From the NCBI GenBank assembly GCA_030430345.1, contig JAUIFT010000053.1, forward strand, positions 1-9,139: a stretch of DNA of 9,139 nt. Direction: 5' to 3'. A program made the position numbers and the translations under genes. Each line of letters begins with the position of its first letter. Within the stretch, counting starts at the first letter, position 1. Below, piece by piece: positions 1-5,696 of this stretch. Source of the DNA: Calditrichia bacterium (GTDB taxonomy: Bacteria; Calditrichota; Calditrichia; RBG-13-44-9; J042). The notes below the pieces were generated by a model. That model searched no databases and had not been told where the DNA came from. It worked only from the letters and a program-made list of their open reading frames with translations.

Positions 1-62
1 TGGGATCGGCGGATTGTGTGTGTATCATTATTCGGTTAATATTCAAAGGAGCTTTCCAACGT

Positions 63-620
63 ATGAAAAAAATACTCATTTTCAGTGGCAGTAACAGTTC
101 ACAATCAATCAACACCAAATTGGCGGGATACATTCAATCCCAGTTTCCGGCGGAGAAAATTTCCGGCATAGACCTGCGCGATTACCCGCTGCCGATTTAC
201 GCCCATGATATTGAAGCCGAAGAAGGAATTCCGGAAAATGCTCAAAAATTGAAAGCGGTATTTGATGCCCACGATGCTTTTATCATCACGCTGCCGGAGC
301 ATAACACTTCTCTGACCGCCTTCTTTAAAAATACTGTCGATTGGCTGTCCAGGGTTGAAAAGGGCTTATTTGCCGATAAGCCGATTCTCTTATTCGGTAC
401 TTCCCCGGGGCCGGGCGGCGCCCGCAATGTGCTTGCGCATGCGGAGAAAGTGTTATCCGGCTATCTTCGTGGCAAGGTAGTCGGCACTTTGGGACTTCCA
501 AAATTTCATAAAAGCGTTGAGAAACATGACGATAACAGTATCGCGGTTACGGACGCAACATTCAATGATGGTATGAAAACGTTGTTGGAAAAGCTACAGG
601 CAGCGATGGCGGAAGATTGA
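63..620 (+). CDS. NADPH-dependent FMN reductase-family flavoprotein
   Basis: This is a 185-residue flavodoxin-like oxidoreductase of the NADPH-dependent FMN reductase family, expected to be cytosolic and to use NAD(P)H to reduce FMN, a quinone or a similar acceptor. The N-terminal strand KKILIFSGS runs into the FMN phosphate loop GSNSSQSIN (about residues 9-17). The family signature PEHNTSLTAFFKNTVDWLSR lies at about 78-97, and a second flavin-contacting loop, SPGPGGARN, at about 114-122. Length and motif order match complete family members. The reading frame is open from position 18, but I chose ATG 63 because AAAGGAG (45-51) sits at good spacing and the homologous fold begins at once. The gene appears monocistronic and converges on the M19 peptidase gene. 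The family call is firm; the physiological substrate cannot be read from sequence. Confidence 0.93.
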   Translation: MKKILIFSGSNSSQSINTKLAGYIQSQFPAEKISGIDLRDYPLPIYAHDIEAEEGIPENAQKLKAVFDAHDAFIITLPEHNTSLTAFFKNTVDWLSRVEKGLFADKPILLFGTSPGPGGARNVLAHAEKVLSGYLRGKVVGTLGLPKFHKSVEKHDDNSIAVTDATFNDGMKTLLEKLQAAMAED

Positions 621-736
621 TTGGCAAATTACTAGCCCCAGCAAAGACGCAGGCTAGAGATATAGTATTTGTACTTCTCATATTTTTATGTAGCAGTCGT
701 CAGTTATTTTTCCTGTCTGCTGCAACTGCCACCCAC

Positions 737-1768
737 TCAATTCCCATCATCTTCCCACAATTCCCACATGAACCGGGCGACATTGCGATAAGCCATTTTA
801 ATTAATTGCTCCTCGCTCAAGTATTCCCGGATATCTGCTATAACCGCCGGGAAATGGCTGGCTGTGCGGTGACAATCATGAAAGATTGTTTCACCGGGCG
901 GCATCTCAATTGCTTTTTCATAGAAGAAGTCCGCACCGAATGCCAGGGCATTTTCTCCCCCGATATCCAGTCCGTAAAGAATGTGATCGATCAAGGCCTC
1001 CGGACGATGATCATTGATAAAAGGACGGATAAAATTAATACCGATAATGCCCCCGCGGTCGATAATTTCACCGGCAATTACCTCCGGCAAATTACGATCA
1101 TGCTCCCATACTTCCCCGAAGTTGGAATGGCTGGCAATCACCGGCACATCAAGATTGGCCTGTGCCACATATTCAAGAATATCCCAGGCGAGGGGATCAC
1201 TGGCGTGAGAAACGTCGATGGCGATTTTCCGCCCGTGAAGATAGTCCAGCAACACTTTGCCGTCGTCCTTCAGGCCAACGTCGCTGCCGCTATACCCGCC
1301 AAAACGATTTTCATAAGCATGGGTCATGCTGATATACAAAAGTCCGCCGGTATTACGAATAATCAATTCCAGGTTTTTCAGGCCGGTGTCCAGTGGTGCA
1401 TTCTCATTGCAGAAGCCGCTGGCACTTTCGATTGCAGCGACAATGCCGGTTTTTTCATTTATTTCCAGGTCCAGTCCACCATCAGCGGTTCGAACCGGTT
1501 TGAATTCCGCTGGATAGTTCTTTAACAAGTCAGCAAACTTTTCGCTTTGTTTGATACCGTGGGAGGCGCCATCAGGCATTTCCGGGGTAAAAATTGCCAT
1601 CGTCTGCAGTTTGACATTCCCTTTTTGCAGGTGGGGAATCGCACAGCCGATATCTTCACTTCGCATCGGGTCTGCATTCGGTGTACGGACCAGATAACTG
1701 AGCAAATCGCAATGCAGATCGAAAACCGGTGGTGGCGTCAGCTTCTTTTTCATCTTTTCGGCTTTCAC
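737..1768 (-). CDS. M19-family membrane dipeptidase (renal dipeptidase-like)
   Basis: This is a 343-residue zinc dipeptidase of peptidase family M19, which cleaves dipeptides, often with relaxed or D-residue specificity. All active-site landmarks of the renal dipeptidase family are present. They are H19 and D21 (FDLHCD), the bridging E114 (AIES), H150 (SMTH, substrate), H188 (IDVSH), H214 (ASHS), R225 (DRNLP, substrate carboxylate) and D280 (GADF). No signal peptide or membrane anchor is visible, so the bacterial enzyme is probably cytosolic. The longest frame starts with GTG at 1768; an in-frame ATG at 1753 gives a protein five residues shorter. Neither has a strong Shine-Dalgarno site, so the start is uncertain by five codons. 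It is divergent from the TerB-like gene and convergent with the flavoprotein gene. Dipeptide salvage or cell-wall peptide recycling is inferred. Confidence 0.93.
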   Translation of the reverse strand: MKAEKMKKKLTPPPVFDLHCDLLSYLVRTPNADPMRSEDIGCAIPHLQKGNVKLQTMAIFTPEMPDGASHGIKQSEKFADLLKNYPAEFKPVRTADGGLDLEINEKTGIVAAIESASGFCNENAPLDTGLKNLELIIRNTGGLLYISMTHAYENRFGGYSGSDVGLKDDGKVLLDYLHGRKIAIDVSHASDPLAWDILEYVAQANLDVPVIASHSNFGEVWEHDRNLPEVIAGEIIDRGGIIGINFIRPFINDHRPEALIDHILYGLDIGGENALAFGADFFYEKAIEMPPGETIFHDCHRTASHFPAVIADIREYLSEEQLIKMAYRNVARFMWELWEDDGN

Positions 1769-1831
1769 GTCATCAATTCATCTGATTATCCCGCTTCAAC
1801 AACAATCGGGGGCGCCAATTTTTTCTTAAAA

Positions 1832-1879
1832 GTATCGTGTATGTTGATAATTAAAAGTACAAAAAAAACATCACGATAC
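1832..1879. repeat. 13-bp-armed inverted repeat in divergent intergenic region
   Basis: GTATCGTG at 1832-1839 is mirrored by CACGATAC at 1872-1879. Allowing a single bulged T at 1840, the arms extend inward as ATGTT (1841-1845) and AACAT (1867-1871). The 21-base loop is almost pure A/T. The repeat lies between the divergent M19 peptidase and TerB-like genes, upstream of the candidate promoter of the latter. It could be a pair of half-sites for a regulator, a cruciform or an RNA hairpin. No run of T follows the plus-strand copy, so a plus-strand terminator is unlikely. Confidence 0.6.
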
Positions 1880-1893
1880 CAACCTAAAAACTG

Positions 1894-1922
1894 TTGTTTT
1901 CCGAAACACTGGCAACTATTTT
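1894..1922 (+). promoter_or_regulatory. candidate sigma70-type promoter for the TerB-like gene
   Basis: TTGTTT at 1894-1899 and TATTTT at 1917-1922 are separated by 17 bases. Transcription would begin near 1929, leaving a leader of about 55 bases before ATG 1984. The same -10 hexamer occurs in the operon promoter near 2763. This is prediction by consensus only, in an AT-rich stretch where chance matches are common. Confidence 0.4.
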
Positions 1923-1983
1923 TTATATCTACGGTAATCTATCTAATGATAACGGAACGAATTTCTCAAGAAACGGAGACTTC

Positions 1984-2451
1984 ATGCTCGACATTTTAAA
2001 AAAGGTATTTGGCAGCGAACAGGAAATCGGTGATGAGAACAATCAATCCAGCGGTCATGACGTGCGCATTGCCGCATGTGCGCTTTTTCTGGAAATGGCG
2101 AATATAGATGACGAATTTAGCGACAATGAGCAGCAGGAAATTATTGCTATCCTTCAAACCGAGTTTGACCTTTCCCGCGAGCACGCCGAAATGCTTTCCG
2201 AGGCCGCCCAGGCAGAATTAGATGACAGTCTTGATCTTTGGAAGTTTACCAACATGATCAACGTAAACTATTCCCGGGAGGAAAAGATTCGGGTAGTGGA
2301 GCTGCTCTGGAAAGTTGTTTACGCCGATGGCAAACTGGATAAGCATGAAAATTATCTGATGCACCGCTTTTCCCGTCTGCTGAATCTGAAGCATAGTGAA
2401 CTGATCGACGCAAAACTGGCGGTGTTGGAGCAGCGTCAGGACAAAAAATGA
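1984..2451 (+). CDS. TerB-fold family protein
   Basis: This is a 155-residue, all-helical, acidic protein resembling the TerB (tellurite resistance B-like) fold. It shows the duplicated acidic, metal-binding-style motif of that family: EMANIDDEFSDNEQQEI (about 37-53) and VVYADGKLDKHENYLMHRF (about 111-129). TerB-like proteins are cytosolic or peripherally membrane-associated and bind divalent metal; most have no established function. The frame is open upstream to 1894, but I chose ATG 1984 because GGAG (1976-1979) precedes it and the upstream residues are low-quality. No other ter gene (TerC, TerD, TerZ) lies nearby, so a tellurite role should not be assumed. Its stop overlaps the start of a 48-codon ORF (ATGA). 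The family assignment is good; the function is unknown. Confidence 0.85.
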   Translation: MLDILKKVFGSEQEIGDENNQSSGHDVRIAACALFLEMANIDDEFSDNEQQEIIAILQTEFDLSREHAEMLSEAAQAELDDSLDLWKFTNMINVNYSREEKIRVVELLWKVVYADGKLDKHENYLMHRFSRLLNLKHSELIDAKLAVLEQRQDKK

Positions 2452-2597
2452 TGGCTGCCCCCAAGAGTATCCGCAAATTTCAGGTATGTAGCAGCGAAGA
2501 TAACATATTGCTTATTTTTGGACTATCCGAAACGCTCCTGCACGAAGCGGATTTACCGCCCTTTTCCGTAATCAGGGAACCAGCTAACGGCCTATAG
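2451..2597 (+). CDS. possible small protein ORF overlapping the TerB-like stop
   Basis: ATG at 2451 shares its first base with the TGA stop of the TerB-like gene, and the frame runs 48 codons to TAG (2595-2597). The product would begin MAAPKSIRKFQV and contain a short hydrophobic patch (NILLIFGL) without a convincing membrane span. Only a weak AGG lies upstream at 2438-2440. I recognise no family. The overlap geometry is that of translational coupling, but an ORF of this length arises easily by chance, so it is listed as possible only. Confidence 0.2.
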   Translation: MAAPKSIRKFQVCSSEDNILLIFGLSETLLHEADLPPFSVIREPANGL

Positions 2598-2715
2598 TTT
2601 CCCGCCCGGTTTCCCTCGCCTTTCCATTGCATACCGCAATGATGACTGTATATTTCACGAAGCCAACTTGACAAACAAGCACACATTCCTGCCATCACAT
2701 ACCCTGCAACCCACA
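2452..2715. other. stretch without a confident gene before the operator region
   Basis: Apart from the possible 48-codon ORF at its start, I see no convincing gene here. A minus-strand frame of 78 codons (2716 to 2480) begins at the edge of the left operator, but it has no Shine-Dalgarno site and an unfamiliar composition. No strong terminator follows the TerB-like gene; GGGAAC (2575-2580) and TTTCCC (2598-2603) could form only a weak hairpin. Confidence 0.5.
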
Positions 2716-2732
2716 TTTTTGAACGCGTTTAA
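2716..2732. promoter_or_regulatory. left operator-like element (TTTTTGAACGCGTTTAA)
   Basis: This 17-base element is the exact reverse complement of the one at 2768-2784. Its centre AACGCGTT (2722-2729) is itself a perfect palindrome, as expected for a dimeric helix-turn-helix repressor site. It lies just upstream of the -35 hexamer of the operon promoter. The TetR-family protein encoded at the end of the operon is the obvious candidate ligand; that link is inferred. Confidence 0.7.
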
Positions 2733-2739
2733 TTTTAAC

Positions 2740-2768
2740 TTGACTAACAATATTTCCAGCCTTATTTT
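2740..2768 (+). promoter_or_regulatory. sigma70-type promoter of the four-gene operon
   Basis: TTGACT (2740-2745) and TATTTT (2763-2768) are separated by exactly 17 bases. This is a close match to the sigma70 consensus, especially at -35. The start of transcription would fall near 2775, inside the right operator, giving a leader of under 20 bases that still contains the AAAAGGA ribosome site (2781-2787). The placement between two identical operator elements makes this the best-supported promoter in the window. Confidence 0.72.
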
Positions 2769-2784
2769 TAAACGCGTTCAAAAA
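2768..2784. promoter_or_regulatory. right operator-like element (TTAAACGCGTTCAAAAA)
   Basis: This is the inverted copy of the element at 2716-2732, with its palindromic core AACGCGTT at 2771-2778. It overlaps the last base of the -10 hexamer and covers the expected transcription start. A protein bound here should block initiation directly. The two core centres are 49 bases apart, so two dimers could bind independently or cooperate through a loop. Binding by the operon's own TetR protein is inferred. Confidence 0.7.
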
Positions 2785-2792
2785 GGATTAAA

Positions 2793-3599
2793 ATGAAGAT
2801 TAAAACCGCTGTTAACAAACTAATAACTGTCAATTTCAGCACTTCTCCGGATGCGCTCCAGGCTTTATTGCCGGATTGCATGACAGTCCGCCTGCCCTCG
2901 CCGTCCAGCAATGGTATCATCAGTTTACAAGCCGGCGACTTTTTTATATCCCATCTCGGACCGCTGCGAATTCCCCCAATTCACATTCAGCGGATTGCCT
3001 GCGGAATTCAGGTCGATTTACACACATTGGACGGGACTTACCCCAGCCTGTTCCCCCTCTTTGAATCAGTCTCTTCCCGGCTATGGCATCAATTGGAGCG
3101 CCGGGAAATCCTCCGCAATGATTCTCCACCGGTATTCATAATCGATGATCCCGGGGAATTTTACACCATTACCTGCCAGGCGCGCCGCTCTCCCTGCAGC
3201 GGCTACTTAAGCACGGATATGAAAAGCGTGATGCTGGCAAAACCCGCCGGCAGCGTTTTCCCCGATGTAAAAGCAGCCGCGAAATTCTCCCTGGAAAGCA
3301 ATGGCCTTTGTTTATATGATCCACTTCGCCGGCAAGCTTTTCTCCAGACCGTCGGGCATCCTGACTGGGAAATCTGCTTCTGTCATTCGGTAGAGCATCA
3401 TTTTCCACATTTGCATACATTCTTTCGGGAGAATAAAATCAATACTGTGCTGGATTCCGCCCTGCTCATCGAAGAGGAAACCCTCGTATGGCAGAGCTAT
3501 CGCCCATTAGCTCCGCTATCAATGCCCGGCGCAGCCTCTCAATCAGATGTCATTCTATCGACGGCATCTGCCGAACAAGAGGGAGGGCGTTATGTTTAA
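2793..3599 (+). CDS. DUF2071-like protein (tentative), first gene of TetR-controlled operon
   Basis: This 268-residue soluble protein has no signal peptide or membrane span. I cannot name it with certainty. The arrangement VNFSTSPDALQALLP (about 14-28), a GDFFISHLGPLRIPP stretch (about 48-62) and a C-terminal LVWQSYRPLAPLS (about 231-243) resemble DUF2071/YqjF-type proteins, which are thought to share an acetoacetate decarboxylase-like barrel. A histidine-rich patch, HSVEHHFPHLHTFF, lies at about 199-212. ATG 2793 has a ribosome site at 2781-2787 and is the first start after the promoter. The gene ends 8 bases inside the next one, implying translational coupling. As lead gene of a repressor-controlled operon it may bind or modify a small lipophilic ligand, but this is speculative. 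Confidence 0.8.
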   Translation: MKIKTAVNKLITVNFSTSPDALQALLPDCMTVRLPSPSSNGIISLQAGDFFISHLGPLRIPPIHIQRIACGIQVDLHTLDGTYPSLFPLFESVSSRLWHQLERREILRNDSPPVFIIDDPGEFYTITCQARRSPCSGYLSTDMKSVMLAKPAGSVFPDVKAAAKFSLESNGLCLYDPLRRQAFLQTVGHPDWEICFCHSVEHHFPHLHTFFRENKINTVLDSALLIEEETLVWQSYRPLAPLSMPGAASQSDVILSTASAEQEGGRYV

Positions 3600-4542
3600 A
3601 CAGAAGCCGGTTTATGTAGAATTGTATATCAACGCAAAATTCAGTGACCTCTGGGAATACACGCAGAACCCTGAGAAACAGCAACAATGGGATTTACGTT
3701 TTTCCGAAATCACGCCAATCTCCCAGGAAGATGAAACGAATGGGCAGCTACTGGAATACCGTAAAAATATCGCCCCCGGGGTTAATGTAATTGGCAGAGG
3801 AAAGGCCAAGGAAGCCCGCTTTGAGGAAACCGGGGAAAATTCCCATACCCTTACTTTTTGGTCCGATCAGCTCTTTTCACCGATTAAATCCGGCAGCGGA
3901 TTATGGATATACGGACTCAACGACAGCGGTTTTCATTTCAAAACCTGGTTCGATTATCAAACCCGCTTTGGTCTTTTCGGCCGCTTTCTCGATACTATTT
4001 TATTTCGGCCGCTGCTTGGCTGGGCCACCGCCTGGAGCTTTGACTGCTTGCGTTTATGGCTGGAGAAAAACATTCATCCGAAAACATCCCTGCGTCTTTA
4101 CCTGGCGCACATGCTAATTGCGACCTTCCTGGCGTTTGCCTGGATATACCAGGGGCTGGTGCCGAAAATGCTCTATCCGGAAACCGGAGAGCTGGCCTTG
4201 TTGCAAAACACCGGTCTATTTCCCGGTTACGAGCGTTTGATACTGCCTTACATCGGCATTGGGGAAATCATCTTCGGCCTGCTTTTCCTGCTATTTCGAA
4301 GTAAGTTGCTGCATTTTATTAATTGCCTTGCCTTGCTTGGCCTTGCGGTAGGTGCGATATTTCACTCGCCGGCATTGTATTTAGCACCATTCAATCCTGC
4401 CAGTCTGACCATCGCCATGGCAGGATTATCCATTGTCGACTGGTTAATCATTGATTTGCTGCCCACAGCCGGTAATTGTTTGAGAAAACCAAAAGAGGCT
4501 TATTATGAATCCGTCTCCGGCGAAGCCGCTGATGTTATTTGA
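3592..4542 (+). CDS. SRPBCC domain fused to DoxX-like membrane domain
   Basis: This is a 316-residue two-part protein. Residues 1 to about 158 look like an SRPBCC (START/Bet v1-like) ligand-binding domain: an initial strand YVELYINAKFSDLWEYTQNP, a W-rich middle (GLWIYGL, FHFKTWF) and a long C-terminal helix. Residues about 168-292 form four hydrophobic helices (about 171-189, 214-235, 238-257 and 269-290) with the GxGExxxGLLFLL pattern of DoxX-like families, placing this half in the inner membrane. ATG 3592 is chosen over an in-frame start at 3547 because GAGGGAGG (3579-3586) precedes it, and it overlaps the previous gene by only 8 bases. SRPBCC domains bind hydrophobic ligands; DoxX proteins are linked to redox or thiol stress in some bacteria. 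The ligand and activity here are unknown. Its 3' end overlaps the next gene by 38 bases. Confidence 0.85.
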   Translation: MFKQKPVYVELYINAKFSDLWEYTQNPEKQQQWDLRFSEITPISQEDETNGQLLEYRKNIAPGVNVIGRGKAKEARFEETGENSHTLTFWSDQLFSPIKSGSGLWIYGLNDSGFHFKTWFDYQTRFGLFGRFLDTILFRPLLGWATAWSFDCLRLWLEKNIHPKTSLRLYLAHMLIATFLAFAWIYQGLVPKMLYPETGELALLQNTGLFPGYERLILPYIGIGEIIFGLLFLLFRSKLLHFINCLALLGLAVGAIFHSPALYLAPFNPASLTIAMAGLSIVDWLIIDLLPTAGNCLRKPKEAYYESVSGEAADVI

Positions 4543-4915
4543 CGGCGTTTGCAACCTTTGCAACAACTCTGTGCAATTTATTATCGAACGGGATCCCCGG
4601 GCGCATCTGCAATTTGCATCACTACAATCGAATACCGGGCAGGCCCTCCTGAAGAAATTTCAGCTCCCCACCGATGATTTTGACACTTTTGTTCTGATTG
4701 AGAATGATCGTGCTTATACCCGCTCATCCGGCGCCCTGAAAGCGGTCCGCCACCTGAAAGGTCTTTGGCCGCTGCTCTATGGATTTATCATCATTCCCAA
4801 ACCGATTCGCGACTTTTTCTATAATCTCATTGCCAGAAACCGCTATCGCTGGTTTGGTAAACAAGAGCACTGTATGCTGCCCACACCGGACCTTAAACAA
4901 CGGTTCCTTGATTAA
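4505..4915 (+). CDS. DCC-family (DUF393) thiol-disulfide oxidoreductase-like protein
   Basis: This is a 136-residue protein of the DCC family, named for the D-x-x-C-x-x-C motif seen here as FDGVCNLCN (D13, C16, C19). The C-terminal family block RNRYRWFG is at 111-118, and a further cysteine is at 123. Members have a thioredoxin-like core and are presumed thiol-disulfide exchangers, but few have been studied. There is no export signal, although a hydrophobic stretch at about 86-98 could touch the membrane. ATG 4505 is supported by AAAGAGG (4492-4498). The gene begins 38 bases inside the SRPBCC-DoxX gene and stops one base before the tetR start. I recall DoxX-like and DCC genes often being neighbours, so a shared redox role with the membrane partner is plausible but unproven. 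Confidence 0.93.
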   Translation: MNPSPAKPLMLFDGVCNLCNNSVQFIIERDPRAHLQFASLQSNTGQALLKKFQLPTDDFDTFVLIENDRAYTRSSGALKAVRHLKGLWPLLYGFIIIPKPIRDFFYNLIARNRYRWFGKQEHCMLPTPDLKQRFLD

Positions 4916-4916
4916 T

Positions 4917-5597
4917 ATGACAGCCAATGCCACCAAAAATCAAAAAGCGGCGGAAACCCGCCAGCGCATTCTCGACGCATCGCTGAAGTTGTTTCTGGAA
5001 ACCGGATACGAGCGAGCAACGATGCGAAAGATCGCTCAGATGGCCGGCTTAACGCCGGGCGCCACTTATTATCATTTCAAAACCAAAGAGCATATCATCT
5101 TTCATTTTTATGAGAAATCCTACCAGGATCATCTCGAACCGGCGCGGGCAGCGCTTCATAACAACAAGGCTTTAAAAGCACGCATTACCGGGTTGATCAA
5201 AACTCATCTTGATGTCGCCCGGCCGTATCACCAGATTTCGAAAGCACTTTTTCGGGTAGCTTCTACCCCCGGTCATCCCTTATCTCCTTTTAGCGAGGAA
5301 ACCCGCGCGCTCCGGGAAGAAAACATCTCTCTCCTGCGCGAAGGGGTTGATGGCGCATCAGACCGGATTCCCAGTGGCATCAAAGATAAACTGCCGGAAA
5401 TCCTCTGGCTATTCAAAATCCTTATCATCATATATTGGCTGTTTGATACAACCCCCGATCAAGAAAAAACCGATCGGCTGGTCGATCGCAGCGTGGACTT
5501 GATCGTGCGGCTGCTGGCGATTTCCAATCTGCCGGGAATGAAATCTTTTAGTGAGAAGCTGGTGGGATTGTTTGAGGAGTTCAAGCCCTATCATTAA
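4917..5597 (+). CDS. TetR/AcrR-family transcriptional repressor
   Basis: This is a 226-residue regulator with the classic TetR N-terminal helix-turn-helix: ETRQRILDASLKLFLETGYERATM (about 13-36) leads into the recognition segment IAQMAGLTPGATYYHFKTKEHI (about 39-60). The C-terminal part (about 65-226) is helical and includes a hydrophobic segment LWLFKILIIIYWLF (about 163-176), likely part of the ligand pocket or dimer interface. The frame is open upstream, but ATG 4917 is preferred because the family fold starts directly after it. It follows the DCC stop by one base and has only a weak ribosome site, suggesting coupled translation. As last gene of the operon it probably represses the operon, itself included, through the paired sites at 2716-2732 and 2768-2784. 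The inducer is unknown. Confidence 0.95.
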   Translation: MTANATKNQKAAETRQRILDASLKLFLETGYERATMRKIAQMAGLTPGATYYHFKTKEHIIFHFYEKSYQDHLEPARAALHNNKALKARITGLIKTHLDVARPYHQISKALFRVASTPGHPLSPFSEETRALREENISLLREGVDGASDRIPSGIKDKLPEILWLFKILIIIYWLFDTTPDQEKTDRLVDRSVDLIVRLLAISNLPGMKSFSEKLVGLFEEFKPYH

Positions 5598-5626
5598 AAA
5601 ATTGCCGAATTTTCTACAGTGGCAAT
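5596..5626 (-). terminator. probable intrinsic terminator of the beta-propeller gene
   Basis: Read on the minus strand, ATTGCC (5626-5621) pairs with GGCAAT (5606-5601) across a 14-base loop and is followed by an unbroken run of six T (5601-5596, the first belonging to the stem). The T-run overlaps the tetR stop codon. The six-pair stem is modest, so efficiency may be partial. No matching T-run exists on the plus strand, so it does not clearly serve the tetR operon. Confidence 0.55.
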
Positions 5627-5696
5627 AACAGCAGGAAGTCAAAAAAGGACTGCCTACTGCCATTGCCCGTTGCCGCTGATCCTTAAAACCCTTTCC

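Noticed and set aside
14..42. TTGTGT-N17-TAATAT promoter before the flavoprotein gene
   Set aside because: Transcription would start near 49, cutting into the ribosome site at 45-51; a real promoter probably lies outside the window.
632..657. CTAGCC/GGCTAG hairpin after the flavoprotein gene as terminator
   Set aside because: The stem is only six pairs with a 14-base loop, and no T-run follows.
806..1525. 239-codon plus-strand frame
   Set aside because: It is antisense to the M19 peptidase gene, which has all family motifs; the plus-strand product resembles nothing.
1894..1983. N-terminal extension of the TerB-like protein
   Set aside because: The added residues are unlike the family, and the ribosome site GGAG fits ATG 1984; the candidate promoter also overlaps the extension.
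1984..2451. Tellurite resistance locus
   Set aside because: Only a TerB-like fold is present; no TerC, TerD, TerZ or related gene is nearby.
5640..5680. GGCAGT/GGCAAT-rich tract after tetR as a CRISPR-like or tandem repeat
   Set aside because: The units are short, irregular and without constant spacing; no array structure.
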